DNA of 64,000 nucleotides from Fidelibacterota bacterium (GCA_002705575.1 PAHI01000025.1:1-64000), one strand, 5' to 3'. Shown: positions 36,979 to 46,502, counted from the stretch's first letter. The notes: generated by a model from the letters alone, not told the origin. A program made the numbers and translations.

Positions 36979-38535
36979 TTATTCTTCTTTATCTTTGTTT
37001 AAATATCTATTTATATATTCATCTGTTTTAGGTCCCCATTTACCATCAATATCTTCATCTTTCATTCCTAGAGCTTTTTGTAGTTTTACTATTTCATCTG
37101 TATCACTATTTTTTTTAACCTCTCTAACAAGTTGCTCTAAAATATCATTTTCAAGCTCATTCATAAGGTCAGATTCAACTCCTTTTATAGCATTACTAAT
37201 TTCAATCCCTGTATAATTATCTTTAACAATCTTAGGCGTAATTTGTATAATAAGATCTGTTTTATTCTCAATCTCAGAATTATGAGTGAAAAACTTAGGT
37301 CCTAACCAAGGGATTCTCCATAAAAGAGGGAATTTGCTTTGAACTTTCTTCTTATCAGCAGATAATAAGCCAGCAATAACTATAGATTCATCGTTTTTTA
37401 CTCGAATTGTAGTAGTAGATGTTCTTTTTTTAACCCAAGGAATATTTCTGTCAGGGCCAATAAAGTCATAAATTGAGCTTACTTCTGGAGTTACTTTAGT
37501 TGTTATAAAACCATCTTTATTAACAGTGGGCAATATATTTAGCTTAATTCCAATTTCTTCTCTTTGAACTTGAACTTGTCCTCCAAGTCCGCCACTCGAT
37601 AAGATATAGGGGACAACATCAACCATTGAAATGGTTGCTTCGTGACCATTTAAAGTTACAACTTGCGAATTTGCTAAAATATCAGCCTTATTATTTTTTA
37701 ATAAAAAGTCTAAAGTTAAATCAAAAGCAGTTAGCTGTCGGCTAAGTCCAAACTTATTATCTGAGCTAAGTCGCTGAAAATACATTTCATCAGGAAGCTG
37801 GCCAGCAGTAGTTGGATTTAAATTTTCAATAACCTCAAAACCTGTATCAGTTGTTTGAAGACTAGATGTTAGCCCTGGAATAAGAGATCCTGTAAAGTTT
37901 TCACCTCCTAAGTCTATAGGGTCTCCAGTTTCTGCAAAAATAAGAGATAATTGAGAAAGTTTTGCCCAGTCAATTCCAAGCTTGTCATCATCAGTTAAAC
38001 CTACTTCAATTAATTTTGCTTCAAGCATAATCTGAGTAGCAGGTACATCAACTTCAGTTATGATTTCTTCTATTTCAGCGATTTTCTTTGGACTAGCGCT
38101 AACAAGTAAATTATTTCCAGTTTGGTCTATTGTTATTTGGTCAGTAATATTAAATAACAACCTAGATACTTCTTCAGCGTTTGCATAATTTAATGAAAAA
38201 ACATATGGCATTATGCCTACATCTTCTGATAGCCTTTCTTTGTTAGCAACTAAAATTGAATTACCAACAATTTCATAACTTAAGCCTGAAGCTCTAACTA
38301 TAAGATTAATTGCCTGATCTACGCTGACGTTATCAAGGTGAATAGTTAGTAGTTCATTTTCATTGACATTTGGGCCAGTTACAATATTATATCCGCTCTC
38401 ATTAGCTAAAGTTGCCAGTAAGTCTGGCAAGTTAGTATCAACTGCATGAATAGTAACCATAGCTTCGTCATCATTTGCAAATAAAACTAGAGTGTTTAAT
38501 ATTGTAAATGTTATTATAAATTGTATTTTTTTCAT
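36979..38535 (-). CDS. pilQ: Type IV pilus secretin with C-terminal peptidoglycan-binding-like tail
   Basis: The 518-residue product forms the outer-membrane pore for the pilus. After a signal peptide it has an STN/N0 domain (IHAVDTNLPDLLATLANESG), an N1-type domain (YVFSLNYANAEEVSRLLFNI) and the secretin core (QVVTLNGHEATISMVDVVPY and TSTTTIRVKNDESIVIAGLL, ending KTDLIIQITPKIV). N-terminal AMIN domains common in PilQ are absent. The last 37 residues contain KLQKALGMKDEDIDGKWGPK followed by TDEYINRYL, which resembles a peptidoglycan-binding (PG_binding_1) motif. Confidence 0.92.
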   Translation of the reverse strand: MKKIQFIITFTILNTLVLFANDDEAMVTIHAVDTNLPDLLATLANESGYNIVTGPNVNENELLTIHLDNVSVDQAINLIVRASGLSYEIVGNSILVANKERLSEDVGIMPYVFSLNYANAEEVSRLLFNITDQITIDQTGNNLLVSASPKKIAEIEEIITEVDVPATQIMLEAKLIEVGLTDDDKLGIDWAKLSQLSLIFAETGDPIDLGGENFTGSLIPGLTSSLQTTDTGFEVIENLNPTTAGQLPDEMYFQRLSSDNKFGLSRQLTAFDLTLDFLLKNNKADILANSQVVTLNGHEATISMVDVVPYILSSGGLGGQVQVQREEIGIKLNILPTVNKDGFITTKVTPEVSSIYDFIGPDRNIPWVKKRTSTTTIRVKNDESIVIAGLLSADKKKVQSKFPLLWRIPWLGPKFFTHNSEIENKTDLIIQITPKIVKDNYTGIEISNAIKGVESDLMNELENDILEQLVREVKKNSDTDEIVKLQKALGMKDEDIDGKWGPKTDEYINRYLNKDKEE

Positions 38536-38554
38536 GTTGTCCTCTTATAATTAC

Positions 38555-39565
38555 CTACTTTGACATTACCAAAGTATCAATTTTACCATTTTTTTCAAAT
38601 AATAGGTTGTCTTTGTTTATTTTTAAAATTTTTCCTTGATCTATTAAATCACCCTCTTTTAGTACTTTGCGTTCACCCTGAAATAAAACTGAGACTTGCT
38701 TTTTACCAGTAGTCTCATTGTGGACGAAAGCTGTAGGAACTATAGTTCTAAATTTCCTATTTTGATTAAATCCATCCCAACCTTCAAGGATTACAACATT
38801 TGAAAGATCTGTTGGGTCTGTAAGTTCAATAGGTAAATCAAAGTTCTGCTCTTTTTGTTTTTTTAAAGAAATTTCCAATTCATTTAAGCTCTCCTGCAAG
38901 TCACTAATGTAGCACTCAAAACATGCCGCTTCAAAATAGTATTCATCAATTTGAGAAACTGTATTTATATAAATTTCAAGATTTTTTTTATTATTCATTT
39001 TGAAATAATAATAATTAATACTTTCTAGCAGAGTATCAGTTATAGTCGTATCTTTCTTCAGATTACTTAAATCATAGAACTTGATTGGCTTTAAATCATT
39101 TAAGAGGGTTACATTTTTTAAATAGATATTCGATAAGTTTTTACATTTTGGGACTATAAAAGGCGTTCCTGTAAGCTCAGTAAGTAAATGTTTTCCAGGT
39201 GCTATTTTCTGATTATCTAATGAAAAGCCATTTATAGAAGTATAAGGCTTGCCTGTTTTTGATGTAATTTTTTTGTTTTCCATAAAACCTTTTTTAAAAC
39301 TCATCGTGTTTTGAGAAGGTTCTTTATCTTTTGATTGTTTAATGATATCCTTGACATTTAAATCATATTCTTTAATTAAATCAATTAAAGTATTGTCATT
39401 TATTGGCAGAGAATACTCTCCTGCTTTTTTAAGAGAAGATTTAAATTTCCTTTCATTTTTTAAAGCATTTTTTCTGTCAGACCAAATGATATATACAAAC
39501 AAAGAAATCATGATAAAACTCATCAAAATCAAAATGCTCCATATTGCTTTTTCTCTTTTATTCAT
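38555..39565 (-). CDS. PilP-like pilus alignment protein
   Basis: The 336-residue product has one N-terminal membrane helix (IWSILILMSFIMISLFVYII) and lies exactly where pilP stands, between pilO and the secretin gene. Its end (QVSVLFQGERKVLKEGDLID then QGKILKINKDNLLFEKNGK) resembles the small beta-barrel domain by which PilP or GspC contacts the secretin. It is longer than ordinary PilP, and the central 200 residues are not recognised. PilP is normally a lipoprotein; this one shows no lipobox and may be anchored by its helix, as GspC is. Confidence 0.6.
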   Translation of the reverse strand: MNKREKAIWSILILMSFIMISLFVYIIWSDRKNALKNERKFKSSLKKAGEYSLPINDNTLIDLIKEYDLNVKDIIKQSKDKEPSQNTMSFKKGFMENKKITSKTGKPYTSINGFSLDNQKIAPGKHLLTELTGTPFIVPKCKNLSNIYLKNVTLLNDLKPIKFYDLSNLKKDTTITDTLLESINYYYFKMNNKKNLEIYINTVSQIDEYYFEAACFECYISDLQESLNELEISLKKQKEQNFDLPIELTDPTDLSNVVILEGWDGFNQNRKFRTIVPTAFVHNETTGKKQVSVLFQGERKVLKEGDLIDQGKILKINKDNLLFEKNGKIDTLVMSK

Positions 39566-39566
39566 T

Positions 39567-40130
39567 TTATCCTTTATTAAGGTTTATAGCCCAAATCCTC
39601 ATTGTTATATCTTTTTCAGGAAACTTGCCCTTACTTTTTGCCCTCTGAACTCCACGAGTAATACCATTTGAAAGCTCAAAACGATCTATTATAAAAATTT
39701 TATTACTTTTTTCTAATCTAGTTACAAATTTACCAAACTTCTCAAAAGAACACTTAATCTCTACTTCAAATTCAATATACTGAAAGCCTTGCATAGACTT
39801 AATTTCTCTATCTTGTGGTAGGCTGGGACTTTCATTTTTAATTTCCAGCTCTTGGAGAATTTTGTTTACATGATTGTAAACATCTTGGCCAAAGTATGCA
39901 GGGTCATCATTTGAGTCATTATCAATGTTTTTAGCAAGCATATCGTCAGTTGTAGGATGTTTTGCATCTCTTATAATTTTATGATTTAAGTATTTTTCGT
40001 AGTTTTTACCTATTAGAAGATCAGTTCTATTTATTTTTGCGTATTTTCCGCTAAATGTAAAAACATATGTCATCCATAAAATTATGATTGATAGAATAAG
40101 GCTTGATAGTAGTATTATATTTCTCTTCAA
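39567..40130 (-). CDS. pilO: PilO-like pilus assembly protein
   Basis: The 187-residue product has one N-terminal membrane helix (IILLSSLILSIIILWMTYVF), a short coiled region and a ferredoxin-like end: MQGFQYIEFEVEIKCSFEKF then GKFVTRLEKSNKIFIIDRFE, the typical PilO pattern. PilO pairs with PilN in the periplasm. The call rests on position and this motif. It abuts the neighbouring genes by one to two bases. Confidence 0.75.
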   Translation of the reverse strand: MKRNIILLSSLILSIIILWMTYVFTFSGKYAKINRTDLLIGKNYEKYLNHKIIRDAKHPTTDDMLAKNIDNDSNDDPAYFGQDVYNHVNKILQELEIKNESPSLPQDREIKSMQGFQYIEFEVEIKCSFEKFGKFVTRLEKSNKIFIIDRFELSNGITRGVQRAKSKGKFPEKDITMRIWAINLNKG

Positions 40131-40132
40131 AT

Positions 40133-40792
40133 TTATTTTTTCTTACGTCTGCTTTTCTTGTTTAAAGTTTGTTGTAGTTCACCTTCAAAAATAATTTTGT
40201 GAATTTTATTCTCTTCAATTATATCATCTTCGTATTCAACTAAACTAAATAGAGGTTCTTTTTTTTTGTTTAATTTAAAATTTGCAATAAAAGGACTATT
40301 CTTTAATTTAAATTCGAGTTCTTTTCCTTTTTTATAGGCAGTATTTTGAGGGTTTATACTGTCGTATCTTGCGTAACCCACCATTTTAAATCTTCGGTTG
40401 ATTAATTCTATATTTGTAATCACCATATCTTCAGGAACGGCATCTATAAGAGCAATAAGCTTTGGTCCCCAGAAAATTCTTTTATTGTTTTGGAATCCCT
40501 TTAATTTTTCAATATCACTTATAGAAAGTAATCTATTACTGTCAAAATTTTCTATCTTTGTAGTTGACAGTTTTAAATTGTCAATTTCTTTACTTATGAT
40601 TGCTTGCAAGCTTATCTGGTCATTCAAAATATTATTTGTTCTTATGATAAGCAGCGAAAGCCATACGATTAAGCTCAAAAAAGAAGCAGTTATAAATGAA
40701 AACAGAGCCCATCTTAAAATTTCAGTTTTACGTTCTTTTAGTTCTGTCTTTGATACGGTTTGATTTAAATTGATTTTAATTAAAGGATTCAC
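40133..40792 (-). CDS. pilN: PilN-like pilus assembly protein
   Basis: The 219-residue product begins with the cytoplasmic leader MNPLIKINLNQTVSKTELKE, like the PilN motif that docks in PilM, followed by a membrane helix (LSLIVWLSLLIIRTNNIL) and a periplasmic part with FWGPKLIALIDAVPEDMVIT, the region found in PilN and GspL. It overlaps pilM by four bases and precedes pilO. Length and order match the pilMNOP set. Confidence 0.85.
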   Translation of the reverse strand: MNPLIKINLNQTVSKTELKERKTEILRWALFSFITASFLSLIVWLSLLIIRTNNILNDQISLQAIISKEIDNLKLSTTKIENFDSNRLLSISDIEKLKGFQNNKRIFWGPKLIALIDAVPEDMVITNIELINRRFKMVGYARYDSINPQNTAYKKGKELEFKLKNSPFIANFKLNKKKEPLFSLVEYEDDIIEENKIHKIIFEGELQQTLNKKSRRKKK

Positions 40793-41841
40793 TTTTCAAG
40801 ACCTCTTAGAGCAGAGCCTATAGCAATTGAATATTGATAGGGATTGGTTACTTTTTGTTTTAGAGATATTTTTTTAAAAGGATCAATCAATTCAACACTT
40901 GAATTCAAATTATCTGCAATAAAATCTTTTAAACCAATTAAATTCGCAGATCCTCCAGATAAATATAATTTGTTAAAATATGCCTGAGGATTTGTTTTCA
41001 TGTAATATCTTAGTGATTTTCTTAAATCTTCAACGAAATTTGTAAAAACTGTTTTTTCTGTTACTTGTATACTAAAGCTTTGATTTGATTCAGAAGAATT
41101 AGATTCAATTGATTTTATTCCAGCTTCTTTTTTAAGAGTTTCTGCTTCAGAGTAATCAATGTTATTTTTATTCATGATTTCTTTATTAAAATGATGACCT
41201 GCTATATTAACCTCTCTTGTGAAAAATTCTTGATTTTTTCCAATTACAACTATTGTAGTTGATTTGTTTCCAATATTGATTAGTACATCAGTCCCTTCTT
41301 CTGGAATACCTTTGTTGAAAATATGAAGATTAGCTAATGAGATTGGAGCAGCATCAAATATACCTGTTTTTTTAAATCCAATTTCTGATATAATTTGGTT
41401 ATGCTGATTGATTAAATTTTTAGTTGTAGCAATTAATAATACATCAATTTTCCCAACTTCTTTGATGTTATCTCCTATAATATGGTAATCCATAATTACC
41501 TCAGTACCATCTAGTGGAATGTGTTTTTTTGCCTCAAATTCTAATGATTGAACAAGCTCTTGCCCACCCATTTCTAATGTTACAATTTGTTTGATTGTTG
41601 TGTTAGAGCCAATAATAGATGAGACTAAATCTTTTTGATTACGAGGCTTAATTTTTAATTCATTAAATAAATCTTGAACACTTGCAACCCATTGAGCTTT
41701 TGTTGATGCATCAGGGTCAAACGTTTTCAAATCATTAAATGAATTATTTTGGCCGATGTTTTGCACAGTGATTGATTCCCCAGACTTTGCTAGTTCAACA
41801 ACCTTTGATTTAAAATGTCCTATATCTAATCCTATACTCAT
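40789..41841 (-). CDS. pilM: Pilus assembly protein PilM
   Basis: The 350-residue product has the actin-like ATPase fold of PilM: SIGLDIGHFKSKVVELAKSG (phosphate 1), FEAKKHIPLDGTEVIMDYHI, EEGTDVLINIGNKSTTIVVI (phosphate 2) and KLYLSGGSANLIGLKDFIAD (adenosine). PilM is cytoplasmic and binds the N-terminus of PilN. Start ATG at 41841 follows the stop of the PilX-like gene by five bases. Confidence 0.92.
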   Translation of the reverse strand: MSIGLDIGHFKSKVVELAKSGESITVQNIGQNNSFNDLKTFDPDASTKAQWVASVQDLFNELKIKPRNQKDLVSSIIGSNTTIKQIVTLEMGGQELVQSLEFEAKKHIPLDGTEVIMDYHIIGDNIKEVGKIDVLLIATTKNLINQHNQIISEIGFKKTGIFDAAPISLANLHIFNKGIPEEGTDVLINIGNKSTTIVVIGKNQEFFTREVNIAGHHFNKEIMNKNNIDYSEAETLKKEAGIKSIESNSSESNQSFSIQVTEKTVFTNFVEDLRKSLRYYMKTNPQAYFNKLYLSGGSANLIGLKDFIADNLNSSVELIDPFKKISLKQKVTNPYQYSIAIGSALRGLEK

Positions 41842-41846
41842 ATTAT

Positions 41847-43937
41847 TTATTCTATAGCTTTAAAGCCAGTTAATCTTACGCCAATTTCTCCCGTACCATC
41901 ATCGTATTCTACAGCAGGATAGAATGGTGGAGGGGTACAAAATAAATTGTTATCATAATGATAATTTTTATCCATCCCTATAGAATGTGCTGGATCAAAA
42001 AAATCTCCATACTGCGAGTTAGTATTTCTTAACATATAGCCACGATGTTTTTGAACAACACTTCCCCATAAATAGATTTCTCCTCTTTTATCTTGGTTGT
42101 TTGATCCAAATCTATCCGGTCCCCTTCCATCAGCCCAAGGAGGGCTATTTACCTCTCCTGTAACATTGCCTATACTAGCAAACTGTTCAGTTCTAGAGTA
42201 ATTTAATGTATTTTGCCAAAAATGCATTACAAAAGATTCATTTAGGGCAAGAATAGCTGCATTAATAGATATATTACATATTAAATCACTACTGGAAGAA
42301 TTACACCCTCCCGCACCATTTTCTGAGGTGTTTGCAATAATAACATTGGCCCCAGAAACAAGCCCCATTATATTTTTAGAACCTCCCGTAGAGCAGTCTT
42401 GGGTGGGTTGAAAAGATGTTAGATTTCCATGGTCATGATTAGGGTTCCCGCCTGATGCTAGACCTATAGCATCAATATTAATTAAATCATCAGTTATCCA
42501 TATGTTGTTCCAAACAGTATCAATTTTTACGTTAAAAAAACTATTCCATGCATGTCTTCTATATGTTGTATGTTCATCTGTTACAATAGTGAACTGCCCT
42601 TTATATCTACCATGTACTCTTACCGGGCCATCTTTAATATAGATGACTGTAGGGTTAGTGATAAAATATTGATCATCAATTAATAAAGATGAATTATTTG
42701 GATTCCCGCTTCCGTTTAAAGGTTCGAAGTCAAAGTGTTGATTGACACCATGGGGGCCAGAAACAGTAGGCGTAATATCATCTTCAAGCTCAGGGTCGCG
42801 ATTTACCCATGAAGAAGGCATATTATCATTTTGAAAAACATTGTATCCTCTAGAATGGTAGTAGTACAGAGAATCAATGTAAGGCCTGCAGGTTCTGATG
42901 TCTGATGAATTTCCGCAGCCTGTATTTGGATTAAATAGAGTTCCATCATAAATAAGATTTCCATTGTTGGCAGTAGTCACTCCATCAAGATCTTCAGGAC
43001 CTGGTATAAAAAGGTCAGATTCTCCAAGGCCTGCTTTGAGATGAGGAGGCATTAGATACCACCATTGTTTTATATTTACCATACCAGATTCATTAAACTG
43101 AATATCTGTCATAATTAAGGTATCTTTAAATGATCCGTTACCTATTTTTCGTCCACTGTCATATATAAGGGTTGCATTGTTTTTTAATATTTCATAGCCA
43201 ACGGGAGGAAGCTTTACTGGCGGGCTTGAAACTGTGTCAATATTTGAAGCAGAACCAAATAAATCTGCGTAGCCTCCGCAGTTATTAAATAAGGTTTCTG
43301 TTTGATATGTCATATATAATGTTGCATCTGAAAAATCAGGGCATGACGTTGATGTTGACATCGCAATATCATCATTTGATTGGACCAAACCTTCCATTTC
43401 ATCATCAATGCCAAAGTAGACAAAACGCCTTTGGTTTAAATTTGAAGCAGCAGGAGCAGGAGGGCCATAAGAACATGGAGCTCCGCCTGCTTTTTCAGAT
43501 TCTGTTAGGTACATATATTTTGAAAGAGCTTCAGGCCTAGCAGATATATTTACTTTTTGTCTAACGGAATCTAAAGTTCCTTTAGATGTCCTTATAAAAC
43601 TAACACCTTCTACGGTTGCTAGCCTTTGCCCATCATTTGCAAATTCTAATTCTGGGTTTAAATAAATTCCCATATCTACTCCATCAAATACAACATTTTT
43701 TCCTTGAAGGGTAGTGTCAGAACTAAAAGCACTTTTAATAAGGAATGGATATGCTGTTTCAGCAATACCTGTTTCAGCGTTATATAAAGCTTTAGTTTTC
43801 GCAATTTTATAATTCAAGTTTAATACCCTTGAACCCAAAGAAACATAAAATCCAAGAATGAGTGCAGTACTACATCCTAAAATAGCAATTGTCGTAAATA
43901 GTATATATCCATTATAATTTTTAGTTAAACTTTTCAT
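41847..43937 (-). CDS. Large PilX/GspK-like minor pilin-like protein
   Basis: The 696-residue product begins MKSLTKNYNGYILFTTIAIL with a hydrophobic helix after a Gly, as in PilX or GspK type prepilins, but position +5 is not Glu (YILFT). The helix runs into the family-like AKTKALYNAETGIAETAYP. The rest is a large exported region rich in Cys, Asn, Gly and aromatic residues, with no recognised domain. Lack of Glu5 and large size are features of GspK, which caps the pseudopilus tip. It overlaps the preceding prepilin gene by four bases. A tip role is inference. Confidence 0.65.
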   Translation of the reverse strand: MKSLTKNYNGYILFTTIAILGCSTALILGFYVSLGSRVLNLNYKIAKTKALYNAETGIAETAYPFLIKSAFSSDTTLQGKNVVFDGVDMGIYLNPELEFANDGQRLATVEGVSFIRTSKGTLDSVRQKVNISARPEALSKYMYLTESEKAGGAPCSYGPPAPAASNLNQRRFVYFGIDDEMEGLVQSNDDIAMSTSTSCPDFSDATLYMTYQTETLFNNCGGYADLFGSASNIDTVSSPPVKLPPVGYEILKNNATLIYDSGRKIGNGSFKDTLIMTDIQFNESGMVNIKQWWYLMPPHLKAGLGESDLFIPGPEDLDGVTTANNGNLIYDGTLFNPNTGCGNSSDIRTCRPYIDSLYYYHSRGYNVFQNDNMPSSWVNRDPELEDDITPTVSGPHGVNQHFDFEPLNGSGNPNNSSLLIDDQYFITNPTVIYIKDGPVRVHGRYKGQFTIVTDEHTTYRRHAWNSFFNVKIDTVWNNIWITDDLINIDAIGLASGGNPNHDHGNLTSFQPTQDCSTGGSKNIMGLVSGANVIIANTSENGAGGCNSSSSDLICNISINAAILALNESFVMHFWQNTLNYSRTEQFASIGNVTGEVNSPPWADGRGPDRFGSNNQDKRGEIYLWGSVVQKHRGYMLRNTNSQYGDFFDPAHSIGMDKNYHYDNNLFCTPPPFYPAVEYDDGTGEIGVRLTGFKAIE

Positions 43938-44494
43938 ATTTGAATTAATTGAGAAAATTTATTAATAGCAAAAATTCTATTAAATGCATTGTATTTTGTT
44001 TTGAAATCTGGATCTAATCTAGATTGAATATTAACAATAATATCTAAATCATAAGTATGCTCATTTAAGTCAGAATTATCAGTTTCAAAAAATGTAAGAT
44101 TGTTTTTTTTACAAACCATTTGAAGATTAACTTCGTACAATTCTTGATTATCAATCCATTTAAACCCATTAAGCTTCATGGGATTTGAATTTTCATATAT
44201 GATATTATTAATCACATTGTATGTAAATTCTTCGCTTGAATCATCATTCGAGTTAGTTACAGTTATAATGCTTGAACTAAGGACTGTATTTATAGATATT
44301 TCATCAGCATTTCGGATTTTATTTGATATAATTTCTAGTGATGATGTGGCATAGTTTTTAATATCATTTAATACTTCTTCCTGGCTAATGTTTTTAGCGC
44401 TTGATAAGAAAATAAAGTAAAGTCCAATAGAGAATGCTGAAGCCATAACCATCACTCCAACCATTTCAACAAGTGTGAAAGCTTTAAGTTTCAT
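43934..44494 (-). CDS. Minor prepilin (PilW/PilV-like)
   Basis: The 186-residue product begins MKLKAFTLVEMVGVMVMASA, a class III prepilin signal with Glu at +5. The residue before the cleavage point is Ala, where PilD substrates usually have Gly. The mature part is mostly beta strands with no known name. It lies six bases behind another minor prepilin gene and overlaps the PilX-like gene by four bases, so the three probably form one priming complex. Confidence 0.8.
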   Translation of the reverse strand: MKLKAFTLVEMVGVMVMASAFSIGLYFIFLSSAKNISQEEVLNDIKNYATSSLEIISNKIRNADEISINTVLSSSIITVTNSNDDSSEEFTYNVINNIIYENSNPMKLNGFKWIDNQELYEVNLQMVCKKNNLTFFETDNSDLNEHTYDLDIIVNIQSRLDPDFKTKYNAFNRIFAINKFSQLIQI

Positions 44495-44500
44495 CGTTAG

Positions 44501-44956
44501 TTAAAATACCATCTGTTCGACATAAAAATCCAGTTTTTGAGTAGCTCCTGCCCTTGACTCCCATTGTATAGAAGTTTTAAGGCCAGATCTTTTAGCATTT
44601 GATTCTTCTACATCAATTGGAACGATTGTTGAATTTAAAACTGCATTATGCAAGCAAAGTGCGCTATTGTCAATATCTTTTACTAGGCATACAGTTTTTG
44701 AGTTAGACAATACTTCAGATATGTTGTCTGCTGCAATCTTTCCTTTCCAAAGCTCTGTGTAGCTTTTTAATTCTTCAAAAGCTCTTTCTTTTAATCTAAT
44801 TTCATATGAACGAGTTTGTATATATGCTATTCCATATATAATAGCAAGGCATGAAATAGTCGCAATAATACTTCCGATTAATAACTCCATAAGCGTAAAA
44901 CCTTTGAAGGCTATTTTAGTAGATTCCTTTTTCAAACTTTTCAGGCTCGTCAGCAA
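44501..44956 (-). CDS. Minor prepilin
   Basis: The 151-residue product has a leader of about 19 residues ending FKG and then FTLMELLIGSIIATISCLAI, a type IV prepilin helix with Glu at +5. It overlaps the end of pilT by 41 bases if the ATG at 44956 is used; this gives a long but possible leader. A later start would lose basic leader residues. It probably belongs to the minor pilin set with its two downstream neighbours. Confidence 0.8.
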   Translation of the reverse strand: MLTSLKSLKKESTKIAFKGFTLMELLIGSIIATISCLAIIYGIAYIQTRSYEIRLKERAFEELKSYTELWKGKIAADNISEVLSNSKTVCLVKDIDNSALCLHNAVLNSTIVPIDVEESNAKRSGLKTSIQWESRAGATQKLDFYVEQMVF

Positions 44957-45977
44957 TTTCTAAAGCGTGTTCTCGGGTAATCATCCCTTGACTAACAAGT
45001 CTTTGTAAATCTTGGTCAAGAGTCTGCATACCTTCATGACCACTTGACTGAATAAGCGAAGGAATTTGATAAATTTTATCTTCTCGGATTAAGTTTTTTA
45101 CAGCAGGATTTGCAATTAATATTTCGCATGCAGGAACTCTCCCATCTTCATTTTTATTTATAAGGAGTTTTTGAGCTATTACCGCTTCAAGACTTTCTGA
45201 TAACATTGACCGTATTTGATCTTTTTGTCCTGCGGGGAAAACATCAATAATTCTATCAATTGTTTTCGTAGCGCTAGAAGTATGCAAGGTAGATAAAACT
45301 AAGTGACCTGTTTCTGCAGCAGTTAATGCAAGTTGCACAGTTTCAAGATCTCTCATTTCTCCTACTAAAATAACGTCAGGGTCTTCTCTTAAAGCAGATT
45401 TTAATGCGTTTGTAAAAGAATGCGTTGATTGCCCTAGCTCTCTTTGATTGATAAGACAATTTTTAGATTGCTGATAATATTCTACAGGATCTTCAATTGT
45501 GATGATATGTTTTGATTTATTCTCATTGATATGGTCAATCATAGCAGCAAGTGTTGTTGACTTTCCGCTACCAGTTGGCCCAGTTAGTAAAATTAAACCA
45601 CGATCTTTAAGAGCTAGTTTGGTTAGTATCGGTGGCACTCCAAGCTCTTCACTACTTTTTATCAGCGAAGGGATTGTTCTGAATACTGCAGAAAGTCCAT
45701 TGATTTGATGAAAGAAGTTGACTCTAAATCGTCCCTTATTGTCTAATGAGGTTGAAAAGTCGATTTCAAGATTTTCTTGAAAGCGTTTTTGCTGATTTGA
45801 GTCCATTACCGAATCTCTGATTTCTTCCATAGTTTCTAAATTAGTGATTGGCAGTTGGAGTTTTTTCATTTCTCCATTTATTCTTACCATAGGGTAAGAT
45901 CCGACACTTAGGTGCAAATCAGATGCTCCACTTTCTAAAGAGTATCCTAAAAGTTCATTGATATTAAGGTTTGACAT
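44916..45977 (-). CDS. pilT: Type IV pilus retraction ATPase
   Basis: The 353-residue product is a full PilT: N-terminal GASDLHLSVGSYPMVRINGE, Walker A LLTGPTGSGKST around residues 130-141, Walker B REDPDVILVGEMRDLETVQL, the His box GHLVLSTLHTSSA, and the AIRNLIRE-like motif as PAVKNLIREDKIYQI. PilT powers pilus disassembly and twitching. It lies between the pilin and minor prepilin genes, three bases behind the pilin. Confidence 0.96.
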   Translation of the reverse strand: MSNLNINELLGYSLESGASDLHLSVGSYPMVRINGEMKKLQLPITNLETMEEIRDSVMDSNQQKRFQENLEIDFSTSLDNKGRFRVNFFHQINGLSAVFRTIPSLIKSSEELGVPPILTKLALKDRGLILLTGPTGSGKSTTLAAMIDHINENKSKHIITIEDPVEYYQQSKNCLINQRELGQSTHSFTNALKSALREDPDVILVGEMRDLETVQLALTAAETGHLVLSTLHTSSATKTIDRIIDVFPAGQKDQIRSMLSESLEAVIAQKLLINKNEDGRVPACEILIANPAVKNLIREDKIYQIPSLIQSSGHEGMQTLDQDLQRLVSQGMITREHALEIADEPEKFEKGIY

Positions 45978-45979
45978 TA

Positions 45980-46423
45980 TTATTCGTTAGAGTCTTGACC
46001 TTGGCCGTATCCAGTGAAATTATTTTCTAAAATATCATAGGTTATAGCTTTTCCTGAACCGGCTTGATTTTGCTCAGTACTTGTCGCAGTCACAGTCCCA
46101 ACAATTTCTTTTTCAGCATCATCAAATTCCCAATCACATTGGAAATCCCAGTCATCTATTACATTTTGCTTCATTTCAATTAATCCTGATGTTTCCATTT
46201 CATCGTAGCAGTCTACAGGCATTTTGCCTCTATTTAAATAGAAGTTTCCAGCACTTTGCACCATATTTTTTATTTGAATTTCAGCTTCTTTTGCATAGGT
46301 ATTTTCTGTTAAAGCAAAGTAGGTTGGAATTGCAACAGCTGCTAAAATACCTATAATAACTACTACAACCAGTATTTCAACTAATGTGAATCCTTTGTTT
46401 AAAATTTTTTTAAATTTTCTCAC
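45980..46423 (-). CDS. pilA: Major type IV pilin
   Basis: The 147-residue precursor starts MRKFKKILNKG, then FTLVEILVVVVIIGILAAVA, a textbook type IVa pilin helix with cleavage after Gly11 and Glu at +5. Cys residues in VDCYDEM and FQCDWEF may form a disulfide. The C-terminal half is acidic. An AAGGAGT stands about eight bases before ATG 46423. As first gene of the minus-strand operon it probably defines the promoter for the whole pilus set. Confidence 0.93.
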   Translation of the reverse strand: MRKFKKILNKGFTLVEILVVVVIIGILAAVAIPTYFALTENTYAKEAEIQIKNMVQSAGNFYLNRGKMPVDCYDEMETSGLIEMKQNVIDDWDFQCDWEFDDAEKEIVGTVTATSTEQNQAGSGKAITYDILENNFTGYGQGQDSNE

Positions 46424-46502
46424 GTTATATACTCCTTATTGTTTTCATTTTGTAGAATAATAGACAATATATTGATAATAATTTAATATTTTATCTCAAG
46501 AT

